A DNA stretch of 64,000 nucleotides from Actinomycetota bacterium (GTDB lineage: Bacteria > Actinomycetota > Thermoleophilia > Gaiellales > Gaiellaceae), in NCBI GenBank assembly GCA_003139545.1, contig PLJC01000008.1, positions 265,077-329,076 of the forward strand, read 5' to 3'. Shown in pieces: positions 1-8,937 of this stretch (its first letter is position 1; every line of letters begins with the position of its first letter). The position numbers and the translations under genes were made by a program. Below the pieces are notes generated by a model, which saw only the letters and a program-made list of their open reading frames with translations, had not been told where the DNA came from and made no database searches.

Positions 1-158
1 CGCGCCTGCTCCTCGGTCTTGAACAGCGGGTGGTTGTCGAACGGATCGTCCGCCTTGTACCGATCGATCGGCATGTGCTCGAGCGCGGAGTTCCGCTCCT
101 TCAGTTCCAGGTGATCCTTGATGACTTGCGCGAAATACGACGGTGTCTCAACCGGCAT
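1..158 (-). CDS. Hypothetical protein, N-terminal 52 residues (runs off the window)
   Basis: The ATG at 158 on the minus strand follows a good ribosome binding site (GGGAGG, about 5 nt upstream), and the frame stays open to the window edge. The visible N-terminus is hydrophilic and charged, beginning MPVETPSYFAQVIKDHLELK, with no signal peptide or membrane segment. I do not recognise the family. Only the N-terminal part is present, so length and domains cannot be judged. Confidence 0.6.
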   Translation of the reverse strand, partial: MPVETPSYFAQVIKDHLELKERNSALEHMPIDRYKADDPFDNHPLFKTEEQA

Positions 159-232
159 TCGTTCCTCCCGTTCGGGGCCCCCGTACTCGATCAGTCTAAC
201 CCGATTTCAGGCTGATTTCCGGGTCGAGACTA

Positions 233-2002
233 CTAAAAGGCCCGGATCCTTGCGTTTCTTTCGACTCGATCCTTCCCGAGCCTCTTTGCCTCGTACAGGG
301 CTCGGTCGGCTTGGGCAAAGAGCTGACGCTCCTGCTCGCCAGGCCGGTGCTGGGCCGCCCCGAAGCTGCAGGTGACGCCGAAAACGGCCCCGTCCCGGCC
401 GTGGAAGGAGCGCTCCCGCAGGGCCGCCCGGACGCGCTCTGCGAGCTGAGCCCCGCCCTCCTCGTCCGTCCCCGGGAGGAGCAGGACGAACTCCTCGCCG
501 CCCCAGCGGCCGGGGAGGTCGGACTCGCGCAGCGTCAGGCGGAGGACGTTCGCGAGCTCCCGGAGAACGTCGTCGCCGGCGTCGTGGCCATACATGTCGT
601 TGATCCGCTTGAAGTCGTCGAGGTCGGCGACGACGAGCGTGAACGGGGCCCCCATGCGGTCGGAGCGCGCGATCTCGTGCGCGAGCGCGTCCTCGCACCC
701 GCGCCGGTTGGCGATGCCGGTGAGCCCGTCGACGAGCGCTTGCCGCTCGACGATCGCGTGCAGCCGCGCATTCTCGAGCGCGACCGCCGCGTGCGCCGCG
801 AGCGACGCGGCCGTCATCCGGTCCTCGGCGTCGAAGGATCCGATCAGGACGAGCCGCCCGAGCCGTTCCCCGCCGACGGTGAGCGGATGCTCGAGCCGGT
901 CGCCGGGCGCGTGCTGGTTGCCCGCGGCGGCGGCGAGGCCGCCGCTCTGGATCGTCGCGCCGACGGCGCCCGTCGCCTCGACGGCGGTCTCGACGACGAC
1001 GCGCAGGAGCTGCTCGACGTCGTTTGTCACTGCGAGCGCCTCGCCGATGCGGGCGACGGCGATCCGCAGCCGCCCGCGCTCGGTGTCCAGCTCCTGGAGA
1101 CGAGCCTGCAGCTGGTCGGCCATGGCGTTGAAGGCCGCGCCGAGCGTCGCGAGCTCGTCCCGGCCCTTCACGGGCACGCGCCGCCCGAGATGGCCTTGCG
1201 CGATGCCGCGGGCGGCCTCCGCGAGCGCGCGCAACGCACGCACGATCGAGCGGCCCTCGAGGAACGCGACGATCCCGACCAGCACGACCGCGCCGAGGAG
1301 CGCGAGCAGCAGCCGGTCGCGCGCCGATGCGTCAGCGGCGTCGACCGCCGACTGCGGCGTGAGGACCGCGAGAGAGACGCCCGGGAGCGGCGGCGCGACG
1401 AGCGAGCGGTAGCGCGTGCCGTCAACGCGCACGTCGGCGATGCGGCCGGCTGCGAGGGGAACCGTCCCGGCGAGCGGCGGGCTCGCGGCCAGGATGCGAT
1501 CGCCCTCGAGGAGGACGAGGCGATCGCTCTGCGCGAGATCGGCATGCAGGTGGAGCGCCGCGACGAAGCCGGCGTCGAGTGGGACGGATGCAACGACGAC
1601 GCCTGCGAGACCCTTGCTCGTGATCACGTCGGCCTGCCGGTGCACCGCACGTGCCGGCGCATTGCCGACGCGGAAGCTCCCCGCGTGGACGGAGAGTTGC
1701 GGGGTCGTCTTCAGCATCGCCTCGAGCGCCGCACGGTCCCGCCGCTGGAGCGCGACCTGGAACGTCCGGTCGCGGGCGAGCCGCGTCGCCGTTGTCTGGG
1801 CCACATCGGCCCGCTCCTGGTAGGCGGCGAGCGCCAGCCGGAGGTCGGCCTGCAGCCGCGCGTCCACCTTGCGGGCCTCGCTCTGCGCCGAGGCGGAGGA
1901 GAAGCCCCACACGGCCGCACCGGCGGGCACCAGCGTCAGGAGGATGAAATAGAGCGCGAGCTTGAGTTTGAAGCTGCCCAGAACGGCCCCCTCAGTATTC
2001 AA
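233..2002 (-). CDS. Membrane sensor diguanylate cyclase (TM-sensor-TM-HAMP-GAF-GGDEF)
   Basis: A protein of about 589 residues. It has a membrane segment near residues 12-33, an extracytoplasmic sensor region, a second membrane segment near 230-250, a HAMP domain, a GAF-like region and a C-terminal GGDEF domain. The signature is GGEEF near residue 501, an active form, preceded by RESD at the inhibitory I-site spacing (RxxD), so product inhibition by c-di-GMP is expected. It should make c-di-GMP at the membrane in response to an unknown signal. The start is uncertain: a TTG at 2002 is the only usual start close to the first membrane helix, but an in-frame CTG at 1981 has the better Shine-Dalgarno (GAGGGGG, 5-6 nt away). 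The frame stays open upstream but lies opposite a divergent gene. Confidence 0.88.
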   Translation of the reverse strand: MNTEGAVLGSFKLKLALYFILLTLVPAGAAVWGFSSASAQSEARKVDARLQADLRLALAAYQERADVAQTTATRLARDRTFQVALQRRDRAALEAMLKTTPQLSVHAGSFRVGNAPARAVHRQADVITSKGLAGVVVASVPLDAGFVAALHLHADLAQSDRLVLLEGDRILAASPPLAGTVPLAAGRIADVRVDGTRYRSLVAPPLPGVSLAVLTPQSAVDAADASARDRLLLALLGAVVLVGIVAFLEGRSIVRALRALAEAARGIAQGHLGRRVPVKGRDELATLGAAFNAMADQLQARLQELDTERGRLRIAVARIGEALAVTNDVEQLLRVVVETAVEATGAVGATIQSGGLAAAAGNQHAPGDRLEHPLTVGGERLGRLVLIGSFDAEDRMTAASLAAHAAVALENARLHAIVERQALVDGLTGIANRRGCEDALAHEIARSDRMGAPFTLVVADLDDFKRINDMYGHDAGDDVLRELANVLRLTLRESDLPGRWGGEEFVLLLPGTDEEGGAQLAERVRAALRERSFHGRDGAVFGVTCSFGAAQHRPGEQERQLFAQADRALYEAKRLGKDRVERNARIRAF

Positions 2003-2065
2003 GCCCTCGTCCCGACCTGCCGATACCTCGTTCGAGTGATGCCATCGGCATCTGGGGTCGGAAAC

Positions 2066-2806
2066 ATGATTGCTATCACGCGAGGGGTCGTCGTAACAGT
2101 GTTGCTCGCCGGTGCGGTGGCGGGCACGGCGGCGTTTCCGCGATTCTTCGCCGGGCCCGGCGGCGGGGAAACGCCCTCCTTTGCCCTGCCAGGGGCTGCG
2201 GCGCAGCCGGCCATCGTTCACGCGCTCGCGCTGCCGGCCCCGCACGTCGCCACCACGGCGCCGATCGTCGTGACCCCGCTCGTGCTGCACCCGGCCGCGG
2301 CCACCGCGTCCCTGCGGCCGAAGCCACGGCCGATCGTGATCCGACGCGTGACGCCACCCGCTCCCACGAAGCCGGCCGCACCTGCACCCGCGCCCGCGCC
2401 CGCGACCGCGACCGCGACGGCGTCCTCCGCCCCGGTCGTCATCGCGGCTCCCGTCATCCGGACGGTGTCGGCCGTCAAGACCACTGCTCCGGCGCCTGCA
2501 CCCCATCCAGCGCCTGCCCCGCATCCGGCGCCTGTCGCTCCTCCGGCGTCTGACACCAACAGCAACGGCAAGCCGAAAGGCCACCACAAGCAGCCCGACC
2601 GCGTCGCCTCCGACGTGCCGGCGCAGCCGGCCGCGATCCCTCCACTAGGATCAGACGATGGCCCGCCTGCGCAAGCTCCGCCCCGGCCCGATAGCGGTGA
2701 CGGTGGCCCTGTACGACCTGTGGAAGCGCCTGACGCCGCAGCAGCGCCGCCAGGTCATGGCCATGGCCCGCCGCCATGGGCCCACGGTGGCGGCCAAGGT
2801 CACTAA
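2066..2806 (+). CDS. Pro/Ala-rich secreted or membrane-anchored protein
   Basis: The ATG at 2066 starts a hydrophobic N-terminus (MIAITRGVVVTVLLAGAVAG) typical of a signal peptide or anchor. A long Pro/Ala/Thr/Val-rich region without recognisable domains follows. Codons through about 2635 are strongly G/C-ending, which supports coding. From about 2640 to the stop this frame uses A/T-ending codons, and another frame (2658-2831) takes over the usual bias, so the last 55 or so residues may not be a normal coding sequence. It is divergent from the diguanylate cyclase. Its function is unknown; a cell-envelope linker or stalk protein is one possibility. Confidence 0.45.
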   Translation: MIAITRGVVVTVLLAGAVAGTAAFPRFFAGPGGGETPSFALPGAAAQPAIVHALALPAPHVATTAPIVVTPLVLHPAAATASLRPKPRPIVIRRVTPPAPTKPAAPAPAPAPATATATASSAPVVIAAPVIRTVSAVKTTAPAPAPHPAPAPHPAPVAPPASDTNSNGKPKGHHKQPDRVASDVPAQPAAIPPLGSDDGPPAQAPPRPDSGDGGPVRPVEAPDAAAAPPGHGHGPPPWAHGGGQGH

Positions 2807-2831
2807 GCTCAGCCGCCGCCGGCGCCCCTAA
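2658..2831 (+). CDS. Small basic protein, 57 residues
   Basis: ATG at 2658 to TAA at 2829-2831, in a different frame from the overlapping Pro-rich ORF. The product starts MARLRKLRPGPIAV, contains a hydrophobic/amphipathic helix and LTPQQRRQVMAMARRHG, and ends in a very basic KLSRRRRP. Codon third positions are strongly G/C here, while the overlapping frame loses that bias, so this is the more likely coding frame. An in-frame TAG lies just upstream (2646-2648), and no clear ribosome binding site is visible. Perhaps a nucleic-acid-binding or membrane-associated small protein; the family is not recognised. Confidence 0.5.
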   Translation: MARLRKLRPGPIAVTVALYDLWKRLTPQQRRQVMAMARRHGPTVAAKVTKLSRRRRP

Positions 2832-2834
2832 CTC

Positions 2835-5639
2835 CTACAGACCCAGCGCAGCGCGCACGATGCGGTCCTGCTCGCGCAGGTGCGCGGTGGGATATCCCTC
2901 GCTCGGGCTCGCGCGCCACGGGCGCCCGGCGTACACGAGCGGCACGCCCTCCGGCTTCGCCTCCTCGAGACGATGGCGGATGGCGCGGAACGGCCCCATG
3001 TTCTGCGGCTCCTCCTGCACCCACACGAGCTCGCGCAGGTTCGGGTAGCCGCGCAGCAGCTCCGCCGCCTGCTTAACCGGGAACGGATAGAGCTGCTCGA
3101 GCCGCGCGACCGCGACGCCTTCCGCCTCGCTGCGCCGTTCGTGCCCGACGATGTCGTAATACACCTTGCCCGAGCAGAGGATGAGCCTCGTTGTCCGTTC
3201 GCGATCCGCGGTCGGGTCGTCGAGGAGCGGCCGGAACTCGCCGGCGGCGAGGTCGTCGAGCGTCGACGACGCCTGCTTCATGCGCAGGAGCCCCTTCGGT
3301 GTCATCACGACGAGCGGCCGCGCGGTCGCGTCGAGCGCTTGCCGGCGGAGCAGGTGGAATGACTGCGCCGACGTCGTGCAGTTGACGATGCGGATGTTCT
3401 CCTGCGCGGCGAGCTGGAGGAAGCGCTCGAGACGCGCGCTCGAATGCTCAGGCCCGTTGCCCTCGTAGCCGTGGGGGAGCAACAGCGTCAGCCGCGACGT
3501 CTCGCCCCACTTCGACAGGCCCGCGGAGATGAACTGGTCGATGATGATCTGCGCGCCGTTGACGAAGTCGCCGAACTGCGCCTCCCACAGCACGAGCGCT
3601 TCCGGCGCCGCGGCCGAGTAGCCGTACTCGAAGCCGAGGCATGCGTACTCGGACAGCGGCGAGTTGTGGATCTCGAACGACGCGACCGCTTCGTCGAGAT
3701 GCTGCATGGGCGTGAACGTCGCGCCCGTGTTCACGTCGTGCAGGACGGCGTGGCGGTGCGCGAAAGTGCCGCGTTCGGTGTCCTGGCCGGTGAGCCGGAC
3801 CGGGATGCCGTCCACGAGGAGCGACGCGTATGCGAGCGCCTCGGCCTGGCCCCAATCGATCCCGCCCTCGTCGAGCGTCTCGCGGCGGCGCTCCAGCTGC
3901 TTCATCAGCTTCGGATGCGGCGTGAACCAGTCGGGGACGCGCAGCAGCTGCTCGTTGAGGTCGCGCAGGCGCTCGGCAGGGACGGCCGTGTGCACGATCG
4001 AACCGCTCGTCGCCGGGAGACGGTGCTCGACGGGCGCGATCTCGGGCTCGACGCCGAAGGTGCGCTTCAGCTCCTCGTGCGCGGCCTTCAGCTCGGCCTG
4101 CACTTCGCCGACGAGCTCGTCCGCGCGCGCCTGCGGGACGACGCCTTCCGCGACGAGGCGCGCTGCATACAGCTCGCGCACGGTGCGGTGCCCGGCGATG
4201 GCCGCGGCGAGGAGCGGCTGCGTGTACGCCGGCTCGTCCTGCTCGTTGTGGCCGTGCCGCCGGTACCCCACGAGGTCGACGACGACGTCGTGCCCGAAGC
4301 GCCAGCGGTACGCGTTCGCGAGCCGGATCGCCGAGATGGCCGCTTCCGGGTCGTCGGCGTTGACGTGGACGATCGGGATGTCGAAGCCCTTGGCGAGGTC
4401 GCTCGAGTAGCGCGTCGAGCGGGAGTCCTCGGGGTCGGTGGTGAAGCCGACCTGGTTGTTCGAGATGAGGTGCAGCGTTCCGCCGGTGGAGTAGCCGGCG
4501 AGCCCTTGCAGGTTGAGCGTCTCCGCCACTTCGCCCTGGCCGGTGAACGCCGCGTCGCCGTGGATGAGGATCGGCAGCGCAACCGTCGGGTCGTGGTAAC
4601 CGTCGCACGTGGAGCGATCGGTCTGCTCGGCGCGCGCGCGTCCCTCGACGACGGGGTCGACCGCCTCGAGGTGGCTCGGATTGGAGGCGAGCGTGACGGT
4701 GATCTCGCCCGCCACGGTCTTGCGCGTGCCTTCTGCGCCGAGGTGGTACTTCACGTCGCCGGTGCCGCCCTCCTCGCTCGAGACGACCGCCTCGATCGTC
4801 CGCTCCCCCTCGAACTCGCGCAGGATGACTTCGTACGGACGGCCGACGACGTGCGCGAGCACGTTGAGGCGGCCGCGGTGCGCCATGCCGATGACGACTT
4901 CGTGCGCGCCGCCGGCGGAGGCGAGCTCGATCGCCTCGTCCAGCATCGGCACCATCACGTCGACGCCCTCGATGGAGAACTGCTTCTGCCCGAGGAACGC
5001 GCGGCGCAGGTACTGCTCCATCCCTTCGACGCGCGCGAGGCGCGCGAGCAATGCGGTGCGCTCGGCGGCGTCGAGCGGCTGCCGGTACCGGCCCGACTCG
5101 ATCGCGTGGCGCAGCCAGACGCGCTCCTCGTGGTCGGAGATGTGCTCGATCTCGTACGCCATCGTCCCGCAGTACGTCTCGCGCAGGTGCGGGAGCGCCT
5201 CGGCGAGCGTCTCGCCCGGCACGTGCAGGCGCAGCAGGGAGGCAGGGATGCGCGCCTGCAGCTCCGGCGTCAGCTTCGGCACGAGCCGTTCCGGCTCGAG
5301 TGCCGGGTCGCCCGGCGGCTCGCTGCCGAGCGGGTCGAGATGAGCGGCGAGGTGACCGTGCATGCGGAAGGCCTTCACGAGGGCCATTGCTGCGGCGACG
5401 CCGCCGACGAGCTCCTCGTCGACGACGACCTCACGGACGGGAGCGGGCGGAGCGGCGACAGTTGCCGCGGCGTGGCCGTTCCCGAAGCGCTCGAGCAGCG
5501 CGGCGAGCCCCGGCTGCGCGCGCAGGAGCTCGGGCGGCGCGCTCTCGAAGAGCTCGCGCCACTCCGGCGGCACGGCGGTCGGATTGTCGAGGTACTGCTC
5601 GAGCAGCAGGGCCGCGTACCCGGTGTTCAGCCCATCCAT
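2835..5639 (-). CDS. sucA: 2-oxoglutarate dehydrogenase E1 component
   Basis: About 934 residues, the length of the stand-alone E1 (SucA/OdhA class). It is the thiamine-diphosphate decarboxylase of the 2-oxoglutarate dehydrogenase complex in the TCA cycle. Visible hallmarks are the N-terminal segment that docks E1 (GYAALLLEQYLDNP), MAHRGRLNVLAHV near residue 250, the ThDP/Mg motif GDAAFTGQGEVAETLNL near 357 followed by NNQVGFTT, and a C-terminal transketolase-like half. There is no fused E2-like acyltransferase domain, unlike mycobacterial KGD (about 1,230 residues). I chose the ATG at 5639 because the family homology begins there (MDGLNTGYA); the frame stays open for 23 more codons. E2 and E3 are not in the window. 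Confidence 0.96.
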   Translation of the reverse strand: MDGLNTGYAALLLEQYLDNPTAVPPEWRELFESAPPELLRAQPGLAALLERFGNGHAAATVAAPPAPVREVVVDEELVGGVAAAMALVKAFRMHGHLAAHLDPLGSEPPGDPALEPERLVPKLTPELQARIPASLLRLHVPGETLAEALPHLRETYCGTMAYEIEHISDHEERVWLRHAIESGRYRQPLDAAERTALLARLARVEGMEQYLRRAFLGQKQFSIEGVDVMVPMLDEAIELASAGGAHEVVIGMAHRGRLNVLAHVVGRPYEVILREFEGERTIEAVVSSEEGGTGDVKYHLGAEGTRKTVAGEITVTLASNPSHLEAVDPVVEGRARAEQTDRSTCDGYHDPTVALPILIHGDAAFTGQGEVAETLNLQGLAGYSTGGTLHLISNNQVGFTTDPEDSRSTRYSSDLAKGFDIPIVHVNADDPEAAISAIRLANAYRWRFGHDVVVDLVGYRRHGHNEQDEPAYTQPLLAAAIAGHRTVRELYAARLVAEGVVPQARADELVGEVQAELKAAHEELKRTFGVEPEIAPVEHRLPATSGSIVHTAVPAERLRDLNEQLLRVPDWFTPHPKLMKQLERRRETLDEGGIDWGQAEALAYASLLVDGIPVRLTGQDTERGTFAHRHAVLHDVNTGATFTPMQHLDEAVASFEIHNSPLSEYACLGFEYGYSAAAPEALVLWEAQFGDFVNGAQIIIDQFISAGLSKWGETSRLTLLLPHGYEGNGPEHSSARLERFLQLAAQENIRIVNCTTSAQSFHLLRRQALDATARPLVVMTPKGLLRMKQASSTLDDLAAGEFRPLLDDPTADRERTTRLILCSGKVYYDIVGHERRSEAEGVAVARLEQLYPFPVKQAAELLRGYPNLRELVWVQEEPQNMGPFRAIRHRLEEAKPEGVPLVYAGRPWRASPSEGYPTAHLREQDRIVRAALGL

Positions 5640-5726
5640 CACCTTCGTTGTAGCAGCCGGAATTGTGGCGGGCGTGCCGGCGAAGCCGTCACGCCCTTTC
5701 GTCGGCATCGCAAGCGACGCCGAGGG

Positions 5727-6008
5727 CTACCAGAGCGCGCGCCCGGTGATGACGGTGATCATCATCCCGAGGAAGAAGCAGACGGCGACGGTGAGCACCG
5801 CGACGAACGGCAGGCGCTTGCCGCGGCCGGTCATGCCGGCGCTGATGAGCGCGAGCAGCATCGCCGGGGCGAGAAGGCGGATCGGGTGCCAGGCGAGCGA
5901 GATGAGGCTCGCGAAGATCGCGAGCGAGGCGAGGTAGCCGGCGACGGCGTCGGTGGTATGGCTCCGCTCCGGCTCGGCCTCAATGCTCGTGAAGGGCTCG
6001 GTGCTCAT
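5727..6008 (-). CDS. Small membrane protein, 93 residues
   Basis: A hydrophilic N-terminus of about 20 residues is followed by two or three hydrophobic segments (AVAGYLASLAIFASLISLAW, LLAPAMLLALISAGM, FVAVLTVAVCFFLGMMITVI). It overlaps the upstream gene by 4 nt, so the two are translationally coupled. It lies between sucA and the divergent sigma factor gene. The family is not recognised; an inner-membrane protein of unknown role. Confidence 0.7.
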   Translation of the reverse strand: MSTEPFTSIEAEPERSHTTDAVAGYLASLAIFASLISLAWHPIRLLAPAMLLALISAGMTGRGKRLPFVAVLTVAVCFFLGMMITVITGRALW

Positions 6009-6277
6009 CGACGTTCAGCGTACGCGCGCGCGGCCTGCGCGGTGCGGGGGTACGAGCGCGCCGGTCCGCCGTGCGGTCGCCGCGGACGAGCTCTCCTGCG
6101 CCGCCCGCCGCCGGGGCCGGAGTCGTCCGGCCCGATCCGGGCGGTCACAGCCGCGCCTTCCCCGGGCTCCGGCTCGGCCTTGATGGCGTAGTAGACGACC
6201 GAACAGAGGTAAACGATGGGGATCTTCAGGATCACCATCAGGAACACGATCTCCCAGATCGAGTCCGGCCCATGCAC
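6005..6277 (-). CDS. Small membrane protein with Arg-rich tail, 90 residues
   Basis: It has one clear membrane helix near the N-terminus ([20 protein letters not shown]), then a Gly/Pro/Arg-rich basic tail. It ends 4 nt inside the next gene (6008), so the two probably form an operon. Its start lies 54 nt from the divergent sigma factor start, so the two share a promoter region. Function unknown. Confidence 0.6.
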   Translation of the reverse strand: MHGPDSIWEIVFLMVILKIPIVYLCSVVYYAIKAEPEPGEGAAVTARIGPDDSGPGGGRRRRARPRRPHGGPARSYPRTAQAARAYAERR

Positions 6278-6330
6278 CGGAGGTGAGTTTACCCGGGTTA
6301 GAGGCCTCCAATCTTGGAGAGAACAAGAAC

Positions 6331-7371
6331 ATGAGCCAAGAACAGCTCCAGACCCTGCTGGACCACGGCGAGGAGGCCGGGTCGATCAGCCTGTCCGCGT
6401 TCAACGAGCTCGTCGCCGATCTCGAGCTCGACGCCGACGACCTCGCTGCCGTGTACGAGCAGCTCGACCAGCGCGGGATCGACCTCACCGACGACGGGCA
6501 CGAGGAGACCGAGGCGCCGCACTACGCGAACGACGAGGTCGCGGCGATGACGACCGATTCGCTGCAGCTCTTCCTCAACGAGGCCGGGCGCTATCCGCTG
6601 CTGAGCGCGGCGGAGGAGGTCGGGCTCGCGAAGAAGATCGAGCGCGGCGACCAGCAGGCGAAGGACAAGATGATCAACTCCAACCTGCGCCTCGTCGTGT
6701 CGATCGCGAAGAAGTACCAGGGGCACGGGCTGTCGCTGCTCGACCTCATCCAGGAAGGGATCATCGGGCTCATCCGCGCAGTGGAGAAGTTCGACTGGCG
6801 GCGCGGCTACAAGTTCTCGACATACGCGACGTGGTGGATCCGGCAAGCGGTGCAGCGCGGCGTCGCGAACAAGTCGCGCACGATCCGCATCCCCGTGCAC
6901 ATCGTCGAGCGCGAGCAGAAGATCGCGCGCGCGGAGCGAGAATTGACGTCGCAGCTCGAGCGGCCGCCGACGGACGAGGAGGTCGGGAAGAAGGCCGGGC
7001 TCGCGCTGAAGCACGTGCGCGAGGTGCGCCATGCCGCGCGCACGGTGGCGAGCCTCGACAAGCCGCTCGGCAACGAGAGCGACACCGCGTTCGGCGACCT
7101 CGTGGCGCAAGACGGCGGCGACCTCGAGGAGGAAGTCGTCCTCGGGCTGAGCGAGGAGACGCTGCGTAGGGCGATCGAGAAGCTGCCCGACCGCGAGAAG
7201 CAGGTGATCAAGCTCCGCTACGGCATGGACGGCAATCCCGAACCAAAGTCGCTCGAGATGATCGGCCGCGAGATGGGCATCACGCGCGAGCGCGTGCGGC
7301 AGATCGAGCTACAGGCGTTGCAGCGGTTGGCGGGGCAGCGCGAGATTGCCGCGCTGTCGCCGGCTGCGTAG
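6331..7371 (+). CDS. rpoD: RNA polymerase primary sigma factor (RpoD/SigA/HrdB type)
   Basis: About 346 residues. A region 1.1-like N-terminus (about residues 1-50) is followed by region 1.2 from residue 75 ([20 protein letters not shown]), region 2 with [14 protein letters not shown], the -10-reading and melting segment [13 protein letters not shown], region 3, and a region 4 helix-turn-helix near 303-335 ([17 protein letters not shown]). These are features of a housekeeping sigma-70. The ATG at 6331 has GGAGAG about 9 nt upstream; an earlier in-frame ATG at 6283 lacks a ribosome binding site. It lies next to an accessory stretch that begins about 80 nt downstream. Confidence 0.96.
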   Translation: MSQEQLQTLLDHGEEAGSISLSAFNELVADLELDADDLAAVYEQLDQRGIDLTDDGHEETEAPHYANDEVAAMTTDSLQLFLNEAGRYPLLSAAEEVGLAKKIERGDQQAKDKMINSNLRLVVSIAKKYQGHGLSLLDLIQEGIIGLIRAVEKFDWRRGYKFSTYATWWIRQAVQRGVANKSRTIRIPVHIVEREQKIARAERELTSQLERPPTDEEVGKKAGLALKHVREVRHAARTVASLDKPLGNESDTAFGDLVAQDGGDLEEEVVLGLSEETLRRAIEKLPDREKQVIKLRYGMDGNPEPKSLEMIGREMGITRERVRQIELQALQRLAGQREIAALSPAA

Positions 7372-7450
7372 GGAATCAGGCGAGAGGGCGGTCGCGCACT
7401 CGGCGTTGCTTTCCTCCCAACGGTGACGATGTACGGTAGGTAGAGGCGTC

Positions 7451-7768
7451 ATGGCCCGCGATCTGAAGAAGAGGGCCTTAAGAGCCCAGATGAAACAGCG
7501 CCGGATTCGCGAGCGCCAGACGCGGTTCTCACGCTGGCTCGACTGGGAAGATCGCCGAATGCTCCCGGGCTACGTGCTCACGTTTATCCTGGCGTGCGGC
7601 GGTGTCGCATGGTTCAGCTTCGCCCCTTCAACGCTCTCCTTCTGGCTTGGAGGAGGTCTCGCCGCAACACCGTTTGCGCTTCTGGTGACTGAGCGGGGAC
7701 GTAAGCGCGGAATGGACGATTGGCCGCCAGACCTCGGCAACGACAACGCGCCCTGGAGTGGCCCCTGA
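7451..7768 (+). CDS. Small membrane protein, 105 residues
   Basis: A basic N-terminal region (about 40 residues, rich in Arg and Lys) is followed by two membrane helices (GYVLTFILACGGVAWFSF and LSFWLGGGLAATPFALLV) and an acidic hydrophilic tail. Its base composition is somewhat less GC-rich than the core genes around it. It is the first gene of a small accessory stretch and is followed 28 nt later by a copy of a short dispersed repeat. Function unknown. Confidence 0.6.
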   Translation: MARDLKKRALRAQMKQRRIRERQTRFSRWLDWEDRRMLPGYVLTFILACGGVAWFSFAPSTLSFWLGGGLAATPFALLVTERGRKRGMDDWPPDLGNDNAPWSGP

Positions 7769-7796
7769 CAGGTGACGTTCCTGCGACAGCGCTAGC

Positions 7797-7826
7797 GCTC
7801 GGGGGACATTCCCGCACACTGGCGCA
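7797..7826. repeat. Short dispersed repeat, copy A
   Basis: A 30-nt sequence identical to 9418-9447. The core is GGGGACATTCCCGCACACTG, and the 5' part holds a small inverted repeat GGGA-CAT-TCCC. A degenerate half-copy (GGTGACGTTCCTGCGACAG) lies just upstream at about 7771-7789. It sits between the small membrane protein and the APH-like gene. Confidence 0.7.
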
Positions 7827-7882
7827 CGCCAGCACCCAGCCACCCCTACCGCCCGCTACGGGACACGAGGCACGATACGACC

Positions 7883-8743
7883 ATGCACACGTCCCAAATT
7901 CAGCCCGCGGTTGATGCGGCTGTGTCGACTGCGTCAGCACTTGACCTGAGGGTCGATGACGCCGTCGTTCTCCACGACTCGAACCGGCTCGCTCTTCGAC
8001 TGCGGCCTTGTGACGTTCTAGCTCGGGTCGCGGCCCCGGTTCGACGGAACCATGACGTTGCAGCGTTCGAAGTCGAGATGGCACGGCGGCTTCAGGAAGC
8101 CGACTGCCCAATCGCTGTCCTCGAGCCTCGGGTGGAGCCTCTCGTCCACCTACGTGACGGCTTCGCGATCACATATTGGAAGTACTACGAGCCTTTGCCT
8201 GTGGCCGACACCACGTTGGCCGAGTACGCGCAGACGCTCGAACGCCTGCATACAGGCATGCGGCAGCTCGATGCGCCTGCACCACACTTCACGGAGCGAG
8301 TCGAAGAAGCGCAATCGATCGTCCGAGACCGTTCGCAGAGTCCGGAGCTCATCGACGCAGATCGGGAACTCCTGACTAACTCGTTGCGCAGCCTTCGCCG
8401 GGCCGTCGTCGACCGCGGCGCGGACGAGCAGCTGTTGCACGGCGAACCGCACGCCGGCAACCTGCTGAGGACGACGAGCGGCATGCGGTTCATTGACCTC
8501 GAGACGTGTTGCTACGGGCCAGTCGAATTCGACATCGCCCACGCACCCGACGCGGTTGGCGATCACTACGCACTCGCCGATCCACTCCTGCTTCGCAACT
8601 GCCGGATCCTCATGCTCGCGATGGTCGCAGCGTGGCGAGCAGATCGGGACGATGACTTCCCGAACAGGCGCGCGGAGCGTGATGCGCTGCTCAGCCAGAT
8701 ACGGGCAGCACTGGAGCGCCATAGATTGGGTGCTGTTCCCTAA
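7883..8743 (+). CDS. Phosphotransferase, APH / choline-kinase-like fold
   Basis: 286 residues. It carries the catalytic loop LLHGEPHAGNLL near residue 185 (the HGDxHxxN motif of aminoglycoside-phosphotransferase-like kinases with Glu for Asp) and the metal-binding IDLETCCYGPVEFDIAH near 204 (normally D-x-E/D). It probably phosphorylates a small hydroxylated molecule, but the substrate cannot be told; an antibiotic-resistance role is possible but unsupported. Its codon use is less GC-biased than that of neighbouring core genes, and repeat copies lie on both sides, suggesting recent acquisition. Confidence 0.8.
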   Translation: MHTSQIQPAVDAAVSTASALDLRVDDAVVLHDSNRLALRLRPCDVLARVAAPVRRNHDVAAFEVEMARRLQEADCPIAVLEPRVEPLVHLRDGFAITYWKYYEPLPVADTTLAEYAQTLERLHTGMRQLDAPAPHFTERVEEAQSIVRDRSQSPELIDADRELLTNSLRSLRRAVVDRGADEQLLHGEPHAGNLLRTTSGMRFIDLETCCYGPVEFDIAHAPDAVGDHYALADPLLLRNCRILMLAMVAAWRADRDDDFPNRRAERDALLSQIRAALERHRLGAVP

Positions 8744-8855
8744 TTGCGGAACGGGGTCACGTTCCCGCGCCGTCACCGTCGCCTCGACTCTGCGACTCTC
8801 CCACCAAGAGCATTGCCCACCGATCGACCCAGGTCGTAGACAGCGTCGCAAGTCG

Positions 8856-8885
8856 GCTCGAGGGTCATTCGCGAACACTCGCGCA
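8856..8885. repeat. Short dispersed repeat, degenerate copy B
   Basis: This stretch matches copies A and C at 25 of 30 positions without gaps. It lies 113 nt after the APH-like stop codon. A further related string (GGGGTCACGTTCCCGCGCC) occurs at about 8754-8772, immediately after the same gene. Confidence 0.5.
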
Positions 8886-8937
8886 GGCAAGGAATTCGGC
8901 GCGAGCAGCCTCAGCCGCTCGCGCCGAGCCGGGCTCG

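Noticed and set aside
311..2065. Very long plus-strand ORF opposite the diguanylate cyclase
   Set aside because: It is the antisense shadow of a GC-rich gene with clear domains on the minus strand; its product is a low-complexity Arg/Glu/Asp mix.
3444..6191. 915-residue plus-strand ORF opposite sucA
   Set aside because: Antisense shadow of sucA and the two small membrane proteins; no recognisable domains.
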